DNA of 34,033 nt. It comes from Draconibacterium orientale (GTDB taxonomy: Bacteria; Bacteroidota; Bacteroidia; Bacteroidales; FEN-979). Under the pieces are notes generated by a model, which saw only the letters and a list, made by a program, of their open reading frames with translations, ran no database searches and was not told the origin of the DNA. Of this stretch, positions 24,973 through 33,888 are shown one piece after another. Position numbers and translations under genes: made by a program. Position 1 is the stretch's first letter. Every line of letters begins with the position of its first letter. The stretch is from the NCBI GenBank assembly GCA_020718225.1, contig DYSO01000012.1, positions 1 to 34,033 of the forward strand. Direction: 5' to 3'.

Positions 24973-25401
24973 TTAAAATTCGATCTCGCGGGATCCGTCC
25001 GCCTGGTTTTCATTTATGGATACACGTACGGCATCCTGTGGCAGCAACGCTTCAATTAAACCGGGCCATTCCAGAAAACAATATGAACCGGAATAAATAT
25101 AATCTTCGTAACCGATGTCGTAAACCTCTTCGATCTTTTTGATCCTGTAAAAATCAAAATGAAAAACCGGTTCACCGGTAGCCGTTTGATACTCATTAAT
25201 GAGAGAGAACGTAGGGCTATATACGGAGTCAGGAACCCCCAGGAAGCGACAGATTGCTTTGATAAAAGTAGTTTTCCCTGCTCCCATTGGCCCATAAAAA
25301 GCAAATACACGGGCATCCGGATGGGCCTGGATTAATTGCCTGGCTGTCAGTTCCAGGTCGGATTCGGTGGGAGAAGTGAGAATCAGGGGACGATTTACAA
25401 T
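24973..25401 (-). CDS. tsaE: tRNA threonylcarbamoyladenosine biosynthesis ATPase TsaE (start codon uncertain)
   Basis: A P-loop protein that works with TsaB and TsaD to make t6A37 in tRNA. The first ATG in frame (25287) would begin inside the Walker A loop and lose its first Gly; the family-like N-terminus LTSPTESDLELTARQLI is plainly encoded upstream. The frame is open to an in-frame TAA at 25402-25404, which lies in heptamer array 2, so I give the full open stretch (up to 142 residues). On that numbering Walker A is GPMGAGKTT (37-45), followed by FSLINEYQ and the HFDFYRI segment. Candidate starts are the ATT codons at 25401 and 25383 or the CTG at 25386; none is ATG, GTG or TTG. The identity is firm, the start is not. 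Confidence 0.85.
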   Translation of the reverse strand: MVNRPLILTSPTESDLELTARQLIQAHPDARVFAFYGPMGAGKTTFIKAICRFLGVPDSVYSPTFSLINEYQTATGEPVFHFDFYRIKKIEEVYDIGYEDYIYSGSYCFLEWPGLIEALLPQDAVRVSINENQADGSREIEF

Positions 25402-25433
25402 TTACGATTTACGATTTACGATTTACGATTTAC
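25392..25433. repeat. Heptamer array 2: six GATTTAC units between porX and tsaE
   Basis: Six tandem units (one starts AATTTAC) run from 25392 to 25433. The porX stop codon (25430-25432) is inside the last unit and the tsaE reading frame opens inside the array. In the minus direction every frame of the array contains a TAA each 21 nt, so no ORF can read through it. Confidence 0.95.
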
Positions 25434-26986
25434 AGTTTGGGTTTCAAATTTATAAATGGCACCAGTAATTCTTCCATAGAGATTCCACCATGCTGAAAGG
25501 TGTTTTTATAATAGTTTACATAGTGGTTATAGTTGTTCGGATAGGCAAAAAAATCATCGTTCCGGCAAAAAACAAACGAAGAACTTACATTGCCCCGGGG
25601 AAGGAATATATCGGCCGGATTTTTTACCTCAAAGGCTTCAGTATGTTCGAATTTCAATGCTTTACCTGTTTTGTACCTCAGATTGCTGTTGGTATTCCGA
25701 TCGCCTAATATTTTAACCGGATTGGTAACGCGAATGGAGCCATGGTCGGTAGTTATTGCAACATTTACCTCTTTTCCGGCCAGGAATTTAAAAATGTCGA
25801 GCAGGGGAGAATGCCGAAACCAGCTTACAGTGAGCGAACGGTAAGCTTTTTCGTCGTCGGCAAGTTCCCTGATAATCTCCATCTCCGTACGGGCATGAGA
25901 AAGCATATCGACAAAATTGTAAACGATGACATTCAATTTATTAACCATCAGGTTGGGCATTAATTCAACCAGTTTCTTTCCGTAGGTCTGATTAAGGACC
26001 TTATAATAGGAGTACTTGATATCACGTCCATACCGCCTGAGCAATTCTCCCAATAACTCATTCTCGTTATTGTTCTTTGTTCCCTCCTCATCCTCATTGA
26101 CCCAAAGTTTCGGGTACTTTTTTTCAATTTCAGTCGGTAATAGGCCGCCAAAAAGTGAATTTCTGGCATATTGCGTAACCGTTGGAAGGATGCTGTAATA
26201 AATATCCTCGCGATCGACCCTGAAAAACTCTTCAACGGTGGGTTGTAATACTTTCCACTGATCAAACCTCAGATTATCAATCAGGATGACAAACAAGGGT
26301 TTGTTTTCGTTCAACAGGGGAAATACCTTTTCCTTGATCAGGTTGTGCGATTGGACCGGATGGGGGGTGGTTTTTCCGTTAACCCAACCGGTATAGTTCT
26401 TTTCAACAAACTTACTGAATACCTGGTTGGCTTCATCTTTCTGCATTTTCAATACCTGGTTCATCCCCTCATCGCCCGATTGGTCAAGTTTCAGCTCCCA
26501 ATGGGTGATTTTTTTATAAATTTCCACCCACTCTTCAAAGTTTAGCCTGTTGCTGATCTCCATACCAATGGTACGAAATTCCTGCTGGTAGCGATGGGTT
26601 GTTTTCTCGCTTACAAGTTTTTTATTCTCCAGGTTTTTTTTCAGGGAGAGCAAAATCTGGTTTGGCTTCACCGGCTTGATCAGATAATCAGCTATGTTTG
26701 AACCGATTGCGTCCTCCATGATGGTCTCTTCTTCACTTTTGGTTATCATAACCACAGGCAGATTTGGAAGGTCTGTTTTGATCCTTGCGAGGGTTTCAAT
26801 ACCCGACAATCCCGGCATTTGCTCATCCAGAAAAACGATATCCAGCGGTTTGGACTTAATGATTTCGAGAGCATCGTACCCGTTGTTGACCGTAGTTACA
26901 TCATATCCCTTTTCCCGTAAAAAAATGATGTGTGGCTTCAGCAGGTCAATTTCATCATCAACCCATAAAATCGCGACTTTATCCAT
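25430..26986 (-). CDS. porX: PorX: response regulator with PglZ domain, type IX secretion regulator
   Basis: A 518-residue protein. The receiver domain (1-120) has Asp10, Asp11, the phospho-acceptor Asp54 (FLDEQMPG), Thr82 and Lys104. A helical linker follows, then a PglZ alkaline-phosphatase-like domain: Asp237 (LIDNLR), the probable nucleophile Thr271 (PTVTQYARN), Asp360 and His364 (FVDMLSHAR), Asp414-His415 (TTDHGS) and His500 (FQHGG). This architecture is that of PorX, the regulator that with PorY and SigP controls type IX secretion, and whose PglZ domain can cleave cyclic oligonucleotides. Its presence suggests a type IX secretion system in this organism. It heads a co-directional run (tsaE, ald, aroB, aroA) and is divergent from the HD-domain gene. 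Confidence 0.94.
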   Translation of the reverse strand: MDKVAILWVDDEIDLLKPHIIFLREKGYDVTTVNNGYDALEIIKSKPLDIVFLDEQMPGLSGIETLARIKTDLPNLPVVMITKSEEETIMEDAIGSNIADYLIKPVKPNQILLSLKKNLENKKLVSEKTTHRYQQEFRTIGMEISNRLNFEEWVEIYKKITHWELKLDQSGDEGMNQVLKMQKDEANQVFSKFVEKNYTGWVNGKTTPHPVQSHNLIKEKVFPLLNENKPLFVILIDNLRFDQWKVLQPTVEEFFRVDREDIYYSILPTVTQYARNSLFGGLLPTEIEKKYPKLWVNEDEEGTKNNNENELLGELLRRYGRDIKYSYYKVLNQTYGKKLVELMPNLMVNKLNVIVYNFVDMLSHARTEMEIIRELADDEKAYRSLTVSWFRHSPLLDIFKFLAGKEVNVAITTDHGSIRVTNPVKILGDRNTNSNLRYKTGKALKFEHTEAFEVKNPADIFLPRGNVSSSFVFCRNDDFFAYPNNYNHYVNYYKNTFQHGGISMEELLVPFINLKPKL

Positions 26987-27014
26987 TGATTGGTTTTAAT
27001 AATTATAAATGTCG

Positions 27015-27022
27015 TAAGTTTG
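27015..27022 (+). promoter_or_regulatory. Predicted -7 box of the HD-domain gene
   Basis: TAAGTTTG matches TAnnTTTG; TTGG at 26990-26993 lies 21 bp upstream as a possible -33. The leader to the GTG start would be about 55 nt and crosses the porX promoter. Confidence 0.4.
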
Positions 27023-27062
27023 CTTTTATTGTGACCGGGGGGCATCTTTTATAATTCTTTAA

Positions 27063-27093
27063 CAAAATTATTCAAATCAAGGCCGTGACCAAT
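27063..27093 (-). promoter_or_regulatory. Predicted porX promoter
   Basis: On the minus strand TAATTTTG (27070-27063) matches TAnnTTTG, with ATTG (27093-27090) 19 bp upstream, the same arrangement as at rho. The -33 element is inside the first codons of the HD-domain gene. Confidence 0.45.
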
Positions 27094-28317
27094 AAGCGGA
27101 AATACATCAACGATCCGGTTTACGGAGCGGTCATGATCCCCTCCGATCTTGTATTTGACGTTATCGAACATCCCTGGTTTCAACGGTTACGCAGGATCAA
27201 ACAGCTCGGGCTTGCCCATTATACTTTTCCATCGGCTCAACATACACGTTTTCAGCATGTTTTGGGAGCGATGCACCTCATGGGACTGGCCATAGGGGTT
27301 TTGCGGTCAAAGGGCATCAACATCACCGACGATGAGGCAGAAGGGGTTACCCTGGCTATTCTTTTACATGACATAGGCCACGGGCCATTTTCCCACTCCC
27401 TGGAGCAGATCATTGTCAGAAACATGCCGCACGAGGAGCTGTCGCGACTTCTCATTGCTGAAATGAACCGGCATTTTCAAGGCAGGCTTGGCACGGCCTA
27501 TCAGATATTTACAAACAACTACCCGAAAAAATTTCTCCATCAGTTGGTTTCCAGTCAGCTTGACATGGACCGGCTCGATTACCTTGCACGCGACAGTTTC
27601 TTTACCGGTGTAGCCGAAGGGGTTATCAGTTTTGACAGGATCATAAAAATGCTGACGGTTCATAATGATGCCTTGGTGGTTGAAGCAAAAGGGATCTATT
27701 CCATTGAAAAATTTCTGATATCCCGCCGTTTGATGTACTGGCAGGTATACCTTCACAAAACAGTCCTTGCTGCAGAGCAGATGTTGGTAAACCTGTTGAA
27801 ACGTGCCTTTTTGCTTCAAAGACAGGATGAACTCATATCTGCCACTCCGAATTTCAGCTTGTTTCTGAAAAACCAACCTACAGGAGATGATTTTGAAAAA
27901 GATGCCAGGTGGCTCGACAGATTTGCGCAACTCGATGATTTTGACATTGTTGCCTCCATAAAAATGGGAATGGGGCACAACGACCCGATTTTTTCATTTC
28001 TATGCGAAAGTTTAATCAACCGGAAGTTGTTCAGGGTTGAACTTCAACGCGATCCATTTGATAGCAAGTATGTTGAAAACATCCTGGATGCCATTGTAAA
28101 AAAATTTCATTTACAGGCTGAGGATACCAGATTCTTTTTCACCCATGATAAAGTCTGGAATAAAGCTTACAACCCCCTTCACGACCGGATCATGATAAAA
28201 GGAAAAAACAATGAATTGCTCAATATTTCTGAAGCCTCCGAACAACTGAACATCGCCGTGCTGCCTACCATTGTCAGCAAGCATTTGCTTTGTTATCCGA
28301 AATTAGTCTCCGTCTGA
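27085..28317 (+). CDS. HD-domain phosphohydrolase (SAMHD1/dGTPase-like)
   Basis: A 410-residue protein starting with GTG. The metal site matches the SAMHD1-like HD family: His58 in HTRFQHVLG, His95-Asp96 in LLHDIGHGPFSH, and Asp165 in DMDRLDYLARD. The C-terminal half is the helical extension usual for this family. It is probably a nucleoside-triphosphate triphosphohydrolase or a related phosphohydrolase acting on nucleotides in the cytoplasm; the natural substrate is not known. It sits upstream of lpxD by 89 bp on the same strand and is divergent from porX, a neighbourhood I recall as recurring in Bacteroidetes. The GTG start is supported by the family N-terminus KYINDPVYG. Confidence 0.9.
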   Translation: MTNKRKYINDPVYGAVMIPSDLVFDVIEHPWFQRLRRIKQLGLAHYTFPSAQHTRFQHVLGAMHLMGLAIGVLRSKGINITDDEAEGVTLAILLHDIGHGPFSHSLEQIIVRNMPHEELSRLLIAEMNRHFQGRLGTAYQIFTNNYPKKFLHQLVSSQLDMDRLDYLARDSFFTGVAEGVISFDRIIKMLTVHNDALVVEAKGIYSIEKFLISRRLMYWQVYLHKTVLAAEQMLVNLLKRAFLLQRQDELISATPNFSLFLKNQPTGDDFEKDARWLDRFAQLDDFDIVASIKMGMGHNDPIFSFLCESLINRKLFRVELQRDPFDSKYVENILDAIVKKFHLQAEDTRFFFTHDKVWNKAYNPLHDRIMIKGKNNELLNISEASEQLNIAVLPTIVSKHLLCYPKLVSV

Positions 28318-28406
28318 TAACCTGGAATAAAAAAACCTCCCGGATTTTCATTTTTTTTTGGTAACTTGCGCCCTTGTTTAAAGATAATAAAAACAAAAAT
28401 CCTTTC

Positions 28407-29441
28407 ATGGAATTCACTGCCACTCAGATCGCCGGGTTATTGAACGGCGTTATTGAAGGTAATCCCGATATTAAGGTTTCAAATTTATCAAAAATTGATG
28501 AAGGGCTGCCCGGAACGCTCACTTTTTTAGCAAATCCCAGGTACAACCATTATCTTTATTCCACCAAAGCTTCCATTGTTATCGTAAACCAGGATTTTAT
28601 CCCTACACAACCTGTCGGGGCTACTTTGATACGCGTAACCAATGCCTATTCATCTTTTGCAAGACTGATGGAGATCTATTCGGAAACAACAACCCACCAG
28701 GGAGCGATCTCCCAGAAATCATCGGTTGCCCTTTCTGCCTCCATCGGTAAAGATGTTTCAGTGGGTGATTTTTCATATATCGGTGAACGTGTTACCCTTA
28801 AAGATAATGTATCCATCCATCCCCAGGTATATATTGGTCCCGATGTTACCATTGATGAAAACACCATAATTTACCCGGGCGTTAAGATTTATCCCGGTTG
28901 TACTGTCGGAAAAAACTGTGTCCTTCATTCCGGAGTGATTATTGGTTCCGATGGATTTGGTTTTGCTCCTCAATCGGACAACAATTATCAGAAAATCCCA
29001 CAATTGGGGAACGTAGTGCTGGAAGATGATGTGGAGGTTGGCTCCAATACGACCATCGACCGGGCCACTCTTGGTTCGACCGTCATCCGAAAAGGGGTAA
29101 AATTAGACAACCTGATCCAGATAGCACACAATGTGGAGATTGGCCAAAACACAGTTATCGCGGCACAATCGGGAATTTCAGGGTCAACCCGGATTGGAAA
29201 GAATTGCATGATCGGGGGGCAGGTCGGTATTGTCGGGCACATCATCATCGCCGATAACGTAAAAATTGGCGCCGGATCAGGCGTTGAAGCAAGCATCCTG
29301 CAGGAGGGCGCTGTCATGCTTGGAGCGCCTGCCATCGAAATAGGAAAAGCACGCCGTAACTTTATCCATTGGCGCAAACTTGATGAAATCGTAAAAAAAG
29401 TCTATTCCATTGAAAAATTGGTAAACAAAACGCATGAGTGA
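28407..29441 (+). CDS. lpxD: UDP-3-O-(acyl)glucosamine N-acyltransferase
   Basis: A 344-residue enzyme of lipid A synthesis that adds the N-linked acyl chain. The N-terminal uridine-binding domain (1-95; LTFLANPRY 38-46) is followed by a left-handed beta-helix of hexapeptide repeats (about 105-310), with catalytic His241 in IQIAHNV and a C-terminal helix. I chose the ATG at 28407; an upstream TTG at 28374 extends the frame by 11 residues without family support. TAACTTGC at 28362-28369 is a poor promoter candidate. Its last 8 bp overlap the start of lpxC-fabZ (ATGAGTGA), so the two are translationally coupled. Confidence 0.95.
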   Translation: MEFTATQIAGLLNGVIEGNPDIKVSNLSKIDEGLPGTLTFLANPRYNHYLYSTKASIVIVNQDFIPTQPVGATLIRVTNAYSSFARLMEIYSETTTHQGAISQKSSVALSASIGKDVSVGDFSYIGERVTLKDNVSIHPQVYIGPDVTIDENTIIYPGVKIYPGCTVGKNCVLHSGVIIGSDGFGFAPQSDNNYQKIPQLGNVVLEDDVEVGSNTTIDRATLGSTVIRKGVKLDNLIQIAHNVEIGQNTVIAAQSGISGSTRIGKNCMIGGQVGIVGHIIIADNVKIGAGSGVEASILQEGAVMLGAPAIEIGKARRNFIHWRKLDEIVKKVYSIEKLVNKTHE

Positions 29442-30825
29442 AAAACAAAAAACCATCCGGGAACCCGTAAACATAGCCGGTGTTGGCTTACATACAGGCA
29501 AAGAGGTAACCATTACATTTAAACCCGCCCCCGAAAATTATGGCATTAAATTCCGCCGCACCGATGTCTCCTCCAATACGCTCGTGGATGCTGACGTTGA
29601 TAATGTTGTGGATACATCCCGTGGGACCAGCATCGAGCAGGACGGAGTCCGGATAGATACCACAGAACACGTTCTGGCAGCGTTGACGGGACTTGAAATC
29701 GACAACATCCTGATTGAGATGGACCAATCGGAAACGCCCATTCTTGACGGCAGTTCCCGGTTTTATGTTGAAGCCCTTCAAACAGCAGGGATCGTGGAAC
29801 AAAAAGCGCTGCGAAAATATTTTGAACTCACCTCGAATATCACGCATGTCAACCCTGAAAAAAAGGTTGAAATGATAGCCATCCCATCCAATGAGTTCAG
29901 GGTTTCCGTGATGATCGATTATGAATCCAAAGTCCTCCAGTCACAAAATGCTACCCTCGACCACATCTCACAATTCAAAACCGATTTTGCCACCTGCCGG
30001 ACCTTTGTGTTCCTCCACGAACTTGAGTATTTGCTAAACAACAACCTGATCAAAGGAGGCGATCTGAGCAATGCCATCGTCTTTGTTGACAGGGTTATTT
30101 CGCGCCAGGAGCTCGACCATCTTGCACAATTATTTAATAAACCAAAAGTTGAGGTTTTAAAAGAGGGTATCTTAAACAACCTCGAACTTCAATATCCCAA
30201 TGAACCGGCCCGCCATAAATTACTGGATATCATTGGCGATCTGACCCTTGTCGGGATGCCTTTGAAAGCCCATATTATTGCTACCAGGCCCGGCCATTAT
30301 TCCAATATAGAGTTTGCGCGGCTTATCAAAAAGCATCTGAAAAAGGAAAAGCGCACCATGGATATTCCCAAATTCGATCTGAACAAAACCCCTCTATACA
30401 ACATCAACCAGATCAAACGCATTCTCCCCCACCGGCCCCCTTTTCTTTTTATTGACAGGATCCTTGAAATGGGCAACGATTATGTGGTAGGATTGAAGAA
30501 TGTGACCATGAACGAATCATTTTTTGTCGGTCACTTCCCCGATGAACCCGTTATGCCCGGGGTAATACTGATCGAAGCCATGGCACAAACCGGAGGGATA
30601 TTGGCCCTGAGCACCGTTGACGATCCACAGAACTATACGACCCTTTTCGTCAAAATCGAAAGTGTAAAATTCCGCCAACGCGTCGTGCCCGGAGATACCG
30701 TTGTTTTTTTCAATCAGCTTAACGGACCGATACGCCGTGGATTGATCAGTATGAAAGGATTGGCCTATGTCGGGAACAAGGTCGTAATGGAAGCCGAAAT
30801 GATGGCCCAGATTCAACGCAAATAA
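29434..30825 (+). CDS. lpxC-fabZ: Bifunctional LpxC deacetylase / FabZ dehydratase
   Basis: A 463-residue natural fusion typical of Bacteroidetes. Residues 1-305 are UDP-3-O-acyl-N-acetylglucosamine deacetylase, the committed step of lipid A synthesis, with zinc ligands His79 (TTEHVLAAL), His261 and Asp265 (HKLLDIIGD) and catalytic His288 (GHYSN). Residues about 318-463 are the (3R)-hydroxyacyl-ACP dehydratase, with His367 ([12 protein letters not shown]) and Glu381 (IEAMAQ). Joining them couples supply of the hydroxyacyl-ACP used for lipid A with fatty-acid elongation, both competing for the same substrate. It overlaps lpxD by 8 bp and precedes lpxA by 18 bp. Confidence 0.97.
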   Translation: MSEKQKTIREPVNIAGVGLHTGKEVTITFKPAPENYGIKFRRTDVSSNTLVDADVDNVVDTSRGTSIEQDGVRIDTTEHVLAALTGLEIDNILIEMDQSETPILDGSSRFYVEALQTAGIVEQKALRKYFELTSNITHVNPEKKVEMIAIPSNEFRVSVMIDYESKVLQSQNATLDHISQFKTDFATCRTFVFLHELEYLLNNNLIKGGDLSNAIVFVDRVISRQELDHLAQLFNKPKVEVLKEGILNNLELQYPNEPARHKLLDIIGDLTLVGMPLKAHIIATRPGHYSNIEFARLIKKHLKKEKRTMDIPKFDLNKTPLYNINQIKRILPHRPPFLFIDRILEMGNDYVVGLKNVTMNESFFVGHFPDEPVMPGVILIEAMAQTGGILALSTVDDPQNYTTLFVKIESVKFRQRVVPGDTVVFFNQLNGPIRRGLISMKGLAYVGNKVVMEAEMMAQIQRK

Positions 30826-30843
30826 AATATTTAAAGCATTATC

Positions 30844-31635
30844 ATGAACCAACCATTAGCCTATGTCAATCCACAAGCAAAAGTAGCTGCCAATGTGGTT
30901 ATTGAACCTTTTGTATCGATCGATAAAAATGTGATTATTGAAGAGGGCACCTGGATCGGATCCAACGTTACCATCATGGAAGGGGCCAGAATCGGGAAAA
31001 ACTGTAAGATTTTTCCGGGAGCTGTAATCTCGGCGATTCCCCAAGACCTGAAGTTTGCCGGTGAAGATACCATTGTTAAAATCGGAAACAATGTAACCAT
31101 CCGCGAATTTGTAACCATCAACCGGGGAACCAAGGCAAGCTATGAAACAGTGGTTTGCGATAATTGCCTCTTAATGGCTTATGTTCACATTGCCCATGAT
31201 TGCGTCATCGGTAACAATGTCATCCTCGGGAACAGTACAGCGCTGGCCGGTCACATCACCATTGATGACTGGGCCATTGTGGGAGGTGTTGTCGCTATCC
31301 ATCAGTTTGTCAGGATTGGGGCACATACCATGGTTGGCGGAGGTTCACTGGTACGAAAAGACATTCCCCCTTATACCAAAGCTGCACGGGAACCCATATC
31401 CTATGTCGGGGTTAATTCAATCGGGCTTCGCCGGAGGGGCTTTTCCGCTGAGAAAATCAACCAGATTCAGGATATTTACCGGATCATCTATCTGAAGGGG
31501 TACAATGTATCGCAAGCAGTTGAATATATCGAAGCCGATATTCCCGCAACACCCGAACGCGACGAAATCCTTTCTTTTATTGCCAATTCAAGCCGGGGGA
31601 TTATGAAAGGATATTCTAAGGTCCGTGAAAAATAG
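30844..31635 (+). CDS. lpxA: UDP-N-acetylglucosamine O-acyltransferase
   Basis: A 263-residue cytoplasmic trimeric enzyme of the first step of lipid A synthesis. Left-handed beta-helix hexapeptides run from about 5 to 185, with the catalytic histidine in HIAHDC (115-120; His118), the IHQFVRIGAH segment and a C-terminal helical domain (about 195-263). The DLKF segment near 68 corresponds to a conserved part of the active-site region. It follows lpxC-fabZ by 18 bp and is followed at 23 bp by an ABC ATPase, so the lipid A block is one operon, here lacking lpxB and lpxK. Confidence 0.96.
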   Translation: MNQPLAYVNPQAKVAANVVIEPFVSIDKNVIIEEGTWIGSNVTIMEGARIGKNCKIFPGAVISAIPQDLKFAGEDTIVKIGNNVTIREFVTINRGTKASYETVVCDNCLLMAYVHIAHDCVIGNNVILGNSTALAGHITIDDWAIVGGVVAIHQFVRIGAHTMVGGGSLVRKDIPPYTKAAREPISYVGVNSIGLRRRGFSAEKINQIQDIYRIIYLKGYNVSQAVEYIEADIPATPERDEILSFIANSSRGIMKGYSKVREK

Positions 31636-31658
31636 CCTGTCCCCGAAAACCACCCCCA

Positions 31659-32285
31659 ATGCAGATCGAACTTCAGGATATCGGTAAAAAGTTCAGTTCT
31701 GATTGGATTTTCCGTCATATTGACTTTGTTTTTGAGAGCCACCGTACCACCGCCATCCTGGGGCGTAATGGCTCCGGAAAATCAACCCTGCTGCAATTGG
31801 TCGCCGGAAACCTCTCCCCGACAGCCGGTCAGGTAAATTATTCCAGGAACGGGATGGAGATTAAAAATTCAGAAATTTTTCGGCATCTGGTCCTTGTTGC
31901 ACCTTATCAGGAGCTGATCGAAGAATTCACTTTACGGGAAATGGTGGATTTTCACTTCGCATTTAAAAGGTACATTCCCGGATTTAATGTTCACAAAGTA
32001 TCGGGGCTCCTTGGATTTAAAGATGCTTTTAATAAGCCAATCCGGCAATATTCATCAGGAATGAAACAAAGGATCAAACTGATCCTGGCTTTTTTGAGCG
32101 ATGTCCCACTCCTTCTCCTCGATGAACCCGCAATGCACCTGGACCCTGCAGGAATTGAATGGTACCTCAATCTGATAAAGGATCTTGCCAAAAACCGGAC
32201 ACTTCTTATATGTTCCAACCAGCATCAGGCAGAAATACCTTTTGCTGATGCGATATTCAGTATTGAAGATTACAGGAAATTATAG
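31659..32285 (+). CDS. ABC transporter ATP-binding protein
   Basis: A 208-residue ABC ATPase with Walker A GRNGSGKST (35-43), Q-loop region VAPYQEL (80-86), signature YSSGMKQR (131-138), Walker B LLLLDEP (151-157) and an H-loop His189. It should power a transporter, but no permease or substrate-binding gene is in the window and the short length gives no clue to the cargo. Placement 23 bp after lpxA suggests a link to the envelope, for example export of a lipid or glycan, but this is only context. The start is the ATG at 31659. Confidence 0.9.
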   Translation: MQIELQDIGKKFSSDWIFRHIDFVFESHRTTAILGRNGSGKSTLLQLVAGNLSPTAGQVNYSRNGMEIKNSEIFRHLVLVAPYQELIEEFTLREMVDFHFAFKRYIPGFNVHKVSGLLGFKDAFNKPIRQYSSGMKQRIKLILAFLSDVPLLLLDEPAMHLDPAGIEWYLNLIKDLAKNRTLLICSNQHQAEIPFADAIFSIEDYRKL

Positions 32286-32334
32286 GAGGGCGAACCTGCA
32301 AATGAATCATTGTGAATGAACATTCGCAAATCCA

Positions 32335-33057
32335 TCAGGGATGGGCTACAAAATAGTATTCCCTGCCGTTCTCAAAGAAATCCCTGAATATTTCCAGGGT
32401 TAAAGAGGGCCGGCCATCCAAAAACCCCTTCAGGGTTGAAATTTTCATGCCACAGTCCAGGGAAATGAAACGGTACAGTTGATCCGGCGTTGAATGATAA
32501 AAATCAGCAGCTCCGAGGCCAAATTCAAAAATAACCACAGGTTTGCAGCGGCTCAAGGTTGCCACCGACCCCTTCATTACCTGATATTCAGCGCCTTCAA
32601 CATCAATTTTAATTAAATCGGGACAAAATCCGGCTGGGATAATTTCATCAAGCAATCCGGTATTAACAGAGATCTGTTCAATCTGCACGTTTTTTCCGTC
32701 GTATTTTCGCTTTTTTATCCCACTGTAAGCAGGCGCGTTTTTAACATACTGAAAACTGGTCTTCCCTGTTTGATCATACAAGGCCGTTGCATTTATGGTA
32801 ACAGAAGGATCAGCCTGATATTTTTCAGATAAAAACTGAAACAGGATAGGGATGGGTTCAAATCCGAATTTCTGCCCCAGGGGGGCGCTTTTAATCATCA
32901 AATCAAGGATTTCTCCCTTATGGCAGCCAATGTCAATGCAATTTGAATGGGTTTTCAGTGACCGGGATATTATTTTCTTGGTATAAGCATCGTATTTCTG
33001 GTTTCTGGTTACCGAAACATGGAGAAGGGAAAGGAATTGTTTGAGAATTTGTTTCAT
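32335..33057 (-). CDS. FkbM-family SAM-dependent methyltransferase
   Basis: A 240-residue protein. The AdoMet-binding motif CIDIGCHKGE (40-49), the FGFEPIP segment (65-71) and LIKIDVEGAEYQVMKG (about 167-182) are the FkbM-type hallmarks. Members methylate hydroxyls on sugars or natural products; the substrate here cannot be told. It is transcribed away from efp, has its own predicted -7 box (33092-33099), and converges on the ABC ATPase across a 49-bp gap containing short imperfect inverted repeats (GCGAA/TTCGC, 32290-32327) but no clear terminator. Confidence 0.86.
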   Translation of the reverse strand: MKQILKQFLSLLHVSVTRNQKYDAYTKKIISRSLKTHSNCIDIGCHKGEILDLMIKSAPLGQKFGFEPIPILFQFLSEKYQADPSVTINATALYDQTGKTSFQYVKNAPAYSGIKKRKYDGKNVQIEQISVNTGLLDEIIPAGFCPDLIKIDVEGAEYQVMKGSVATLSRCKPVVIFEFGLGAADFYHSTPDQLYRFISLDCGMKISTLKGFLDGRPSLTLEIFRDFFENGREYYFVAHP

Positions 33058-33091
33058 CAGCCTCAGATAGCCATTGCATTTATAAACACCG

Positions 33092-33099
33092 CAAAAATA
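33092..33099 (-). promoter_or_regulatory. Predicted -7 box of the FkbM methyltransferase gene
   Basis: TATTTTTG on the minus strand matches TAnnTTTG, 34 bp upstream of the ATG at 33057. Confidence 0.4.
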
Positions 33100-33276
33100 A
33101 CATATTTAATCCATCTGAAGCGTTTTATTACAGAATATCTTGGCTAAATCGTTATTTGATGAGCTGTGCTGCCTCGATCCCTCTGATTTTTTACTTCTTG
33201 GCCTCTTCGCGGTAAAAGGCTTTCAGATTCCTGCACATCAAAATAAGATTTAGCCATAATATTCCAAGTATTTGAC

Positions 33277-33284
33277 TAATTTTG
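33277..33284 (+). promoter_or_regulatory. Predicted -7 box of efp
   Basis: TAATTTTG matches TAnnTTTG, 34 bp before the efp ATG. The preceding bases TTTGAC give the same TATTTGACTA(A/T)TTTTG context as upstream of the metallopeptidase gene. Confidence 0.45.
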
Positions 33285-33318
33285 CATCCCTTAAAGAAAC
33301 GCTCATCAAAATTTCACT

Positions 33319-33888
33319 ATGGCCTCAACAGCAGATATCAGAAATGGTCTAGTCATCGAATTTAACAACGACCTATACAGTGTTGTCGAATTTCAACATG
33401 TGAAGCCCGGCAAAGGCCCGGCTTTCATCCGGACAAAGTTAAAAAGCTTAAAGCACGGACGCGTCATTGCCAATACTTTTGATTCCGGCGCAAAAATTGA
33501 AATTGCCCGTGTCGAACGCCGGAAATACCAGTATCTGTATAAAGATGACTCCGGATATCATTTTATGAATATCGAAAATTTCGAACAGATCTATATTCCC
33601 GGTGACCTTATCAATGCGCCTCAGTTTCTCAAAGAGGGACAGGAGGTTGAGATTCTTTTTCATGTTGATACTGAAACACCGCTCACCTGCGAACTTCCCC
33701 CCTTTGTGGTGTTGAAAATCACCTATACCGAACCGGGAATGCGTGGGAATACCGCAACCAACGCACTGAAAGACAGTACAGTTGAAACAGGGGCAATTGT
33801 AAAGGTCCCACTGTTTATCGACACGGGCGAAATCATTAAGGTAGATACCCGTACCGGGGATTATTCAGAGCGGGTGAAGATGCAGTGA
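33319..33888 (+). CDS. efp: Translation elongation factor P
   Basis: A 189-residue three-domain OB/KOW protein that relieves ribosome stalling at polyproline stretches. The modification loop PGKGPAF (30-36) carries Lys32, the usual site of lysylation or another modification; epm genes are not in the window. The length and the C-terminal [17 protein letters not shown] are standard. Many proline runs in the long Rho insert make EF-P relevant for its translation in principle. The stop codon TGA is the first three bases of heptamer array 3. Confidence 0.97.
   Translation: MASTADIRNGLVIEFNNDLYSVVEFQHVKPGKGPAFIRTKLKSLKHGRVIANTFDSGAKIEIARVERRKYQYLYKDDSGYHFMNIENFEQIYIPGDLINAPQFLKEGQEVEILFHVDTETPLTCELPPFVVLKITYTEPGMRGNTATNALKDSTVETGAIVKVPLFIDTGEIIKVDTRTGDYSERVKMQ

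Noticed and set aside
27364-27978. A 204-codon minus-strand ORF
   Set aside because: It is antisense to the HD-domain gene, whose metal ligands are intact on the plus strand.
22545-28406. Upstream TTG starts for aroA (22556), aroB (23690) and lpxD (28374)
   Set aside because: In each case an ATG a few codons downstream fits the family N-terminus and no evidence favours the TTG.
32286-32334. Terminator between the ABC ATPase and the FkbM gene
   Set aside because: Only short imperfect inverted repeats without a T-tract are present.
33175-33225. A 15-codon minus-strand ORF beginning MCRNLK, reminiscent of a DUF2277 N-terminus
   Set aside because: Only the first few residues resemble that family and it stops at once; chance or a tiny remnant cannot be told apart.
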